From the NCBI GenBank assembly GCA_030141585.1, contig JAQIFP010000079.1, forward strand, positions 2,240-15,881: a stretch of DNA of 13,642 bases, given 5' to 3'. The notes beneath the pieces are model-generated. The model did no database searches. It was not told where the DNA came from and saw nothing but the letters and a program-made list of their open reading frames with translations. The position numbers were made by a program, and so were the translations under genes. This DNA is from Ophryocystis elektroscirrha. Its lineage: Eukaryota > Apicomplexa > Conoidasida > Neogregarinorida > Ophryocystidae. How positions within the stretch are numbered: the stretch's first letter is position 1; every line of letters starts with the position of its first letter. Below are positions 10,335 through 13,642 of the stretch, piece by piece.

Positions 10335-11452
10335 CTAAAATCTTAGTTTCTTTCGTAAGAAAAGAATATCCTTAGATGGTTTTTTGGTTTTTTCATTGAC
10401 TGGATTCAAAAATTTCTCTTGTAGAATTTTCTGTATAGTAGAGCGTAATTGGTGTTTCTTTGACATCATAGATGTCTTTAATTCAAGAGTTTTAGATTCA
10501 TCTTGACGATTAGTTTTAATAGATTTTTTCATTTCGTCAATAGCCTTACAAGAAGTATCAATTTGCTCTGTTAAATTATTAACGTCTAATTCGGAAGTAA
10601 CGGTGTATCTGTGAAGTACAATTATTATCTAAATATTACCTTGTTGGCATAATGTGGTTTAAGTTTAAAGTTTTCAAAAAAACTTTTATACGTGAACGTT
10701 GCTCTATACGTTTTTTATCCATCTTTTTATGGACTTTTCTTGGGGCCATTTTTACACCTGCTATTACTGCATGTTTAAATGTATGGTCTTTGCTTGAATC
10801 CAAAGCTGATAGTATTATTCCTTTTTTTCCTGCGAACCGACCAGCAGTCACCACAACCACACGACCTGGACGTAATCTACATAGAAAGTTATTAGAAATC
10901 ATTTAAATTATTTCCACTGCCTTGTTATAATAGAGACACTTAGAATAAAGGTACTTTTCATACTCTATACAATGCTTGTATATACGGTTTTGTATATGTG
11001 CACGTAATTATATTTATATTGATGATAAATACTATATTATATATATAGATGTCATTTTTATTATATACACACATAGATATATATATATATATATATCCAT
11101 GAATATGGCTATACGATTTCGTTAAATAATTAAATTAACATTGAAAATATTTTGCTACCTTTAATACCAAATGTTAAGTAATGCTATTATTTTAAGTAAT
11201 ACATATATTATTGAAAATTATAAATATATAATATAAAATCAATTTATAGTTAATATTAACAATATTACATATATGTATATATATATATATATAAAATTTA
11301 TACATATTTATTAATAATTATAATACATATTTATTTGTAATAAATTATAGTCATTAGTGAAAAATTAATTTACAAAATACACAATATGTTAATACCCAAT
11401 TTACAAGCACACATAACTTAATATTACACTACGTAACTTACAATTTCACCAT
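10335..11452 (-). CDS. RPL27: 60S ribosomal protein eL27 (three exons)
   Basis: Exons on the minus strand: 11452-11442, 10876-10640 and 10608-10335, encoding 173 residues. The 11-nt first exon ATGGTGAAATT precedes a perfect GTAAGT donor and restores MVKLLRPGRVVVV, the eL27 N-terminus (KOW-type fold in the large subunit). Conserved blocks follow: TAGRFAGKKG, HAVIAGV, APRKVHKKM, KRSRIKVFLK-like, LNHIMPTRY, and a C-terminus of EKFLNPVNEKT...KKLRF, which I recall as very close to Plasmodium. The protein is about 27-37 residues longer than the usual 136-146 aa because of a lysine-rich, charged stretch between MPTRY and EKFL. Introns are 565 nt and 31 nt. The ATG at 10902 is not the start: it lies inside the first intron. 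Confidence 0.93.
10609..10639 (-). other. 31-nt intron of eL27
   Basis: Minus strand begins GTAATATTTAG and ends CTTCACAG, splitting the arginine codon AG|A of MPTRY. The frame cannot continue without it: the flanking exons are in different frames, and the joined residues MPTRYTV match the family. Confidence 0.9.
10877..11441 (-). other. 565-nt first intron of eL27
   Basis: It starts four codons after the ATG (GTAAGT at 11441-11436) and ends CTATGTAG at 10877. It contains TA tracts near 11076-11096 and 11270-11293 and no other recognisable feature. A long first intron directly after the start codon is common in eukaryotic ribosomal protein genes, sometimes with regulatory roles; no specific element is visible here. 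Confidence 0.88.
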
Positions 11453-11707
11453 AGTTATATATAGAAGAAAGGATTCTTTTTTATGTTATGCAGTCTATTA
11501 TTACTGTCCCAGCACTAAAAAAAAATAAACAATTGTTAGTAATATAATAATATCACTGTAAATTATTTAATTAGTGATTTAATTGCATAAACTTATTGTA
11601 TAATACACGAAAATAAAGGTTTAGTTTAATTTGAAACTTATTTAACTATACAAAAGAAAAATTATAATATAAAAGGTATATTCCTAGTAATCAGAATAAT
11701 TCCAATA
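11453..11707. promoter_or_regulatory. Shared divergent upstream region of eL27 and the phosphorylase
   Basis: Only 255 bp separate the two start codons, so both promoters and 5' leaders must lie here. It includes an A-run near 11517-11526 and otherwise AT-rich DNA. No specific transcription-factor site can be named from the sequence. Confidence 0.6.
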
Positions 11708-12466
11708 ATGGACAGTGTTAAAGTTCAACCTCATATACAATTATCCTCTGAGCAAACACAACCTGTTGCTTTACTAGTAGGAGACCCTGCTAGAGCTTTA
11801 CAATTAGCTCAAAAATGTCAAAAATATACAGAATTGGCTTATAATCGAGAATATAGATCATTTTTATGTGAGCATGATGGTGCTAAGTTTTTAGCTGTTT
11901 CCCACGGAATTGGGACAGCTGGCGCTGCTATATGCTTTGAGGAATTGATCAAAGCTGGAGTTAAATGCTTGATTCGACTTGGGACAGCAGGTTCTATGAA
12001 CCCGTCGACATTAAAAGCAGGAGACGTCGTAGTGATAGAAGCTGCAGTAAAAGAAGACGGTGTAACAGCATTACTTGTTCCGAAAGGTTTTCCCGCAATA
12101 GCAGACATAAGCATTTATAATACAATTATGGCTGCTGGTAAAAAATTAACAAACACTGAGTTGAAACATGGAATCACATTAACCTCAGATGTATTTTATC
12201 ATTACGAAGAAAACCCAGGTGATTTCAATAAGTTTGGTAGAATGAAATGCGTGGATGTTGTTGAGATGGAGATTTCCGCTCTTTTTGTTATCGCAAAAAT
12301 CCGTGGTGCGAAAGCAGGAGCACTAGTTACGTTAGACGGATGTCCTTTACCTGAAGCTGATACCTACTACGAGCCTCAAAGCGGTAGAACAGCGCAAGGC
12401 AAAGATTTGATGCTTCAAATTGGTATTCAATCGGCTGTAGATATTGTAAAAAATCAACTTTATTAA
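11708..12466 (+). CDS. PNP: Purine nucleoside phosphorylase, apicomplexan type
   Basis: A single uninterrupted exon of 252 residues in the PNP_UDP_1 (NP-I) family; Plasmodium PNP is about 245. It should convert inosine or guanosine plus phosphate to the base and ribose-1-phosphate in cytosolic purine salvage, essential for parasites that cannot make purines. Visible residues, with Plasmodium equivalents from memory: H9, the phosphate loop GDPAR (G25, R29), R47 in YNREY, R90 and T93 in RLGTAGS, M187 and E188 in VVEMEI for ribose, and the proton donor D210 in DGCP. F163 aligns with Plasmodium Tyr160, and the loop after D210 lacks the Trp212 of Plasmodium, carrying Y220-Y221 instead. The start at 11708 gives the MDSVKVQPHI lead expected for the family. 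Uridine phosphorylase is the alternative, but the DGCP and loop context favour PNP. Confidence 0.93.
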   Translation: MDSVKVQPHIQLSSEQTQPVALLVGDPARALQLAQKCQKYTELAYNREYRSFLCEHDGAKFLAVSHGIGTAGAAICFEELIKAGVKCLIRLGTAGSMNPSTLKAGDVVVIEAAVKEDGVTALLVPKGFPAIADISIYNTIMAAGKKLTNTELKHGITLTSDVFYHYEENPGDFNKFGRMKCVDVVEMEISALFVIAKIRGAKAGALVTLDGCPLPEADTYYEPQSGRTAQGKDLMLQIGIQSAVDIVKNQLY

Positions 12467-12604
12467 AAACTTTTAATATTATGATCAATGTTTTATGTAT
12501 TTATGTGTTTTTTATAAAAAATTTTATCAATGTGTTCTATTTGAATATATTTCGTTGTTGGATTGTAACAATCTGTAAAGAATAATGCAATTATTACTAT
12601 TAAA

Positions 12605-12791
12605 TTACAGTTGACAGAATTCGTCATAATCTATTAAATCTGTTGAGTTTTTATAGCCCATCATTCTGGTTATTTTTTGAGGGTTTTTTTTTTTCTTACT
12701 CTAAAACGTTCTCAGCCTCTTCTTCAGTCAAAGCGTCCCCAAATGTTGTAAGTATTGTCTTCATTTGTTCGTATGAGATTTTCCCTGTTGA
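12605..12791 (-). CDS. Calmodulin/myosin-light-chain-like EF-hand protein, last two exons (5' partial)
   Basis: Two minus-strand exons, 12791-12700 and 12665-12605, encode the last 50 residues. The first carries STGKISYEQMK, ILTTFG and LTEEEAENVL, the classic end of EF-hand 3 and helix leading to EF-hand 4 in calmodulin and myosin essential light chains. A 34-nt intron (12699-12666) splits the GA|A glutamate codon. The last exon gives MMGYKNSTDLIDYDEFCQL and a TAA. The fourth loop has Tyr and Thr where calcium-binding aspartates 1 and 5 belong, so it probably does not bind calcium, which suggests a myosin-light-chain-like member, not calmodulin. An acceptor (GTGTGTAG) at 12794-12792 shows more exons upstream, but none is recognised before the satellite. 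The gene converges on the phosphorylase. Confidence 0.82.
12666..12699 (-). other. 34-nt intron of the EF-hand gene
   Basis: Minus strand starts GTAAGAAAAAAA and ends AACCAG, with an A-run directly after the donor. The unspliced reading would stop at GAG TAA after VLE; splicing restores the conserved IDYDEF segment, which is strong support. Confidence 0.87.
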
Positions 12792-12937
12792 CTACACACA
12801 AAAAATTAGATTTATTCAAATGAAACTGCCACCAACAGACTTTCAATTTACATTCAACAGTGCAGAATGAACCGAACCTTTCTTAAAACAGCATAAAACA
12901 CACTTTTCTTCGCGATATAAAGCTTTTTAAATCAACA
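12792..12937. other. Unassigned stretch between EF-hand exon and satellite
   Basis: On the minus strand this is the intron leading into the acceptor at 12792. I looked for an exon ending in the AF..FD motif expected before STGKIS and found none; GTAAAT at about 12852 is a possible donor, but the preceding frame does not look like an EF-hand. Confidence 0.5.
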
Positions 12938-13642
12938 CAGCTGCTCTTATTTGATAGAGCTGCTTCTATGTGATAGAGCTGCTTCTATGTGATAGAGCTG
13001 CTTCTATTTGATAGAGCTGCTTCTATTTGATAGAGCTGCTTCTATTTGATAGAGCTGCTTCTATTTGATAGAGCTGCTTATATTTGATAGAGCTGCTTAT
13101 ATTTGATAGAGCTGCTTATATTTGATAGAGCTGCTTATATTTGATAGAGCTGCTTCTATTTGATAAAATAGCTTCTATTTGATAGAATAGCTTCTATTTG
13201 ATAGAATAGCTTCTATTTGATAGAACTGCTTCTATTTGATAGAACTGCTTCTATTTGATAGAACTGCTTCTATTTAATAGAACTGCTTCTATTTAATAGA
13301 ACTGCTTCTATGTGATAGAGCCGCTTCTATTTGATAGAACTGCTTCTATTTGATAGAACTGCTTCTATTTGATAGAACTGCTTCTATTTGATAGAATAGC
13401 TTCTATTTGATAGAACTGCTTCTATTTAATAGAACTGCTTCTATTTAATAGAGCTGCTTCTATTTAATAGAGCTGCTTCTATTTAATAGAATAGCTTCTA
13501 TTTGATAGAATAGCTTCTATTTGATAGAATAGCTTCTATTTGATAGAATAGCTTCTATTTGATAGAGCTGTTTCTATTTGATAGAACTGCTTCTATTTGA
13601 TAGAATAGCTTCTATTTGATAGAATAGCTTCTATTTGATAGA
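12938..13642. repeat. 19-nt tandem satellite, 37 units, running off the window
   Basis: From 12938 the sequence reads as thirty-seven consecutive 19-nt units with no insertion or deletion, ending in two bases of a 38th. The consensus is GAACTGCTTCTATTTGATA. Rotated, it is TTCTAT-TTG-ATAGAA-CTGC, a short dyad: six-base arms around TTG, joined by CTGC or TAGC. Variant classes are grouped: GAGCTGC in units 2-12 (with TTATAT in units 8-11), GAATAGC in 14-15, 25, 30-33 and 36-37, GAACTGC in most of 16-27. TTTAATA and TATGTGATA variants occur as pairs. Unit 1 is degenerate, marking the array edge. The unit is not a multiple of three and is not coding. Confidence 0.96.

Noticed and set aside
10652..10906. 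Plus-strand open frame of 84 residues
   Set aside because: Antisense shadow of eL27 exon 2, which has clear family motifs on the minus strand.
11839..12114. Minus-strand open frame of 91 residues
   Set aside because: Antisense shadow of the phosphorylase.
41..12466. Alternative nuclear genetic code (TAA/TAG or TGA reassigned)
   Set aside because: With the introns removed, all conserved reading frames end at standard stops and no in-frame stop remains in the helicase, eL27 or phosphorylase.
12643..12870. Plus-strand open frame of 75 residues
   Set aside because: Antisense to the EF-hand exons and their introns; the minus-strand reading has EF-hand motifs.
12938..13642. CRISPR array
   Set aside because: Units are contiguous with no unique spacers, and the genome is eukaryotic.
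12938..13642. Telomeric repeat
   Set aside because: The 19-nt unit is not a short G-rich telomere type, and the alveolate telomere motif is absent.

Overview
The window is AT-rich eukaryotic nuclear DNA with GT-AG introns and the standard stop codons. The purine nucleoside phosphorylase and the C-terminus of the L27 protein look apicomplexan (closest in memory to Plasmodium and Toxoplasma), so an apicomplexan or related alveolate protist is the best guess. No alignment or database search was run; family statements come from recognising conserved motifs.

Layout. (1) 41-10234, plus strand: the 3' two thirds of a double-cassette Ski2-like helicase of the ASCC3/Slh1 type. Twenty exons join in phase into an open frame of 1,499 residues plus a stop. 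The first cassette enters the window in its second RecA lobe. The second cassette is complete. Nineteen complete introns range from 30 to 875 nt and carry most of the simple repeats. (2) 10335-11452, minus strand: ribosomal protein eL27 in three exons, including an 11-nt start exon and a 31-nt intron. (3) 11708-12466, plus strand: an intronless purine nucleoside phosphorylase of 252 residues. (4) 12605-12791, minus strand: the last two exons of a calmodulin or myosin-light-chain-like EF-hand protein, whose upstream exons are not visible. (5) 12938-13642: thirty-seven 19-nt satellite units without a single indel, running off the window end.

Genes alternate in orientation: helicase and L27 converge (100 bp between stops), L27 and the phosphorylase diverge (255 bp between start codons), and the phosphorylase and EF-hand gene converge (138 bp between stops). 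Intergenic spacers are short while several introns are long. The four genes belong to unrelated housekeeping processes (ribosome rescue or repair, ribosome structure, purine salvage, calcium or motor regulation); nothing suggests an operon or a dedicated multi-gene system. The most unusual material is the splicing architecture (introns of 30-36 nt beside very long ones, and phase-2 introns that all put a stop codon at the exon edge) and the repeat DNA: the 19-nt dyad satellite and the CTCTTATATA array next to a 54-nt perfect palindrome.
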